The translations under genes were made by a program, and so were the position numbers. A DNA stretch of 64,000 bases from Yersinia rochesterensis (lineage in GTDB: Bacteria > Pseudomonadota > Gammaproteobacteria > Enterobacterales > Enterobacteriaceae), in NCBI RefSeq assembly GCF_003600645.1, contig NZ_CP032482.1, positions 1,736,001-1,800,000 on the forward strand. The letters run 5' to 3'. Positions 63,289 to 64,000 of this stretch are shown piece after piece (positions within the stretch are counted from its first letter, which is position 1; every line of letters begins with the position of its first letter). The notes under the pieces were generated by a model. That model was not told where the DNA came from. It ran no database searches and saw nothing but the letters and a program-made list of their open reading frames with translations.

Positions 63289-64000
63289 CTATATCAGTGA
63301 CTTTTGCGTTAAAGATTCCAGTATTTTTAGTGGGGATTGTTGGGGGTTCTTCATCCCCTCAACCGGTAACAGGAAAGTTTGTTCCAACATGAATTGCCCG
63401 CCCATCGCCGCGTGAGGCGTTTGATCTGAAAAACAGATCCAGCTACAACCCGCTGGGAAATCAATAGCTTGCTGCAAACCATTTTTTTGGTAATCAGAGT
63501 CTGACTTCATTTTATCGTGCAGTTGAAGCATTAAATGATCGTAATGACTGCGGCGGTGCTTGGTTATCCCGATTTTATGCTGCAACCAACTACTGACAGG
63601 GGAATAACTGTCGAGTTGCGGTAAATAGCGACTGGCTAATTGCGAAAAATCTTCCCCTATACGCCATGAGCGTGGCTCATTATGAGGGTTGATATTGGTG
63701 AAGATTCGGATGATTCGCTCACCATAATTAGGCCGTGAAGGGAAAGCATCCACATGTAAGCGGCTATCATCTTTACGCCAAGATGTTTTATCACGCCAGG
63801 CAGTAACCGGGTGCAAACGTAGGCTATTAGTTGGACTGTGTAGGGCAGAGATATAATCCGGCAGTAATTGATTCACCAGGCTGAGGCAATTCTGATAATA
63901 ACGTTCGAGCAATTGACGGGTTAGTGTCACTTTGCTTTCATCAGTGACGCCGGTTAGTGTCCCCTCCAACGGCTTAAAGCTGATATTTTTACGTTTTACA
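63289..64000 (-). CDS. kdoO: Kdo 3-hydroxylase-like protein, partial at the right edge
   Basis: The frame is open to the right edge, so the N-terminus is missing; about 237 residues are visible. The Fe/2-oxoglutarate pattern HVDAFPSRPNYGERIIRIFT with HxD and the distal TPHAAMGG histidine, plus PRSWRIGEDF, match my recollection of KdoO, which hydroxylates the outer Kdo sugar of lipopolysaccharide in Yersinia and Burkholderia. Its terminator is split by the IS10-like element 42 bp downstream. The TTG at 63969 is an internal leucine, not a start. Confidence 0.8.
   Translation of the reverse strand, partial: VKRKNISFKPLEGTLTGVTDESKVTLTRQLLERYYQNCLSLVNQLLPDYISALHSPTNSLRLHPVTAWRDKTSWRKDDSRLHVDAFPSRPNYGERIIRIFTNINPHNEPRSWRIGEDFSQLASRYLPQLDSYSPVSSWLQHKIGITKHRRSHYDHLMLQLHDKMKSDSDYQKNGLQQAIDFPAGCSWICFSDQTPHAAMGGQFMLEQTFLLPVEGMKNPQQSPLKILESLTQKSLI

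Overview
The window looks like chromosomal DNA of a Yersinia species outside the plague/pseudotuberculosis group. The evidence is tRNA-Asn genes used as an island attachment site, a yersiniabactin-type cluster, an AppA phytase of the Yersinia length (441 aa), LpxO-like and KdoO-like lipopolysaccharide hydroxylases, ERIC-type repeats, and an IS1111-group element resembling IS1328. Species identity is inference; I could not run a search.

Region A (1-17941) is clearly more GC-rich than the rest and is the end of a High-Pathogenicity-Island-like element. In order it carries the end of a probable thiazolinyl imide reductase, a type II thioesterase, a stand-alone methyltransferase, a salicyl-AMP ligase, a salicylate synthase, an AraC-type regulator behind a Fur box, a FyuA-like TonB receptor, a complete peptide/nickel-type ABC importer, YbtP- and YbtQ-like ABC proteins and a cytochrome P450. 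A decayed P4-type integrase start and the 17-bp att sequence at the 3' end of tRNA-Asn close the island. Gene order and content differ from the classical HPI: salicylate synthase sits beside the ligase, no ybtX is seen here, and the methyltransferase, second importer and P450 are additional. The product is therefore probably a yersiniabactin/pyochelin relative rather than yersiniabactin itself.

Region B (18-44 kb) is backbone lying between two identical tRNA-Asn genes. It holds uhpABC-type sensing genes followed by afuABC (hexose-phosphate or ferric ABC import), a citrate fermentation locus (two-component pair, then citCDEFXG and a CitT-type antiporter), a TRAP transporter, a solitary EntD-type phosphopantetheinyl transferase, an outer-membrane barrel protein, lpxO and an RluA-family pseudouridine synthase.

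Region C (44-52 kb) has mtfA, a sugar-kinase relic broken by an IS1111-group element, and a chaperone-usher fimbrial operon with two DUF1120-type subunits.

Region D (52-58 kb) is an ynbABCD-type operon with an added PlsC-like acyltransferase. Together the genes could form a parallel phospholipid pathway: acylation, CDP-diacylglycerol synthesis, phosphatidyl transfer and dephosphorylation. Region E (58-64 kb) has a tiny membrane protein gene, a solitary glgC, the phytase gene appA, a small hypothetical gene, an IS10-like element inserted in the loop of a terminator, and the 3' part of a kdoO-like gene that runs off the right edge.
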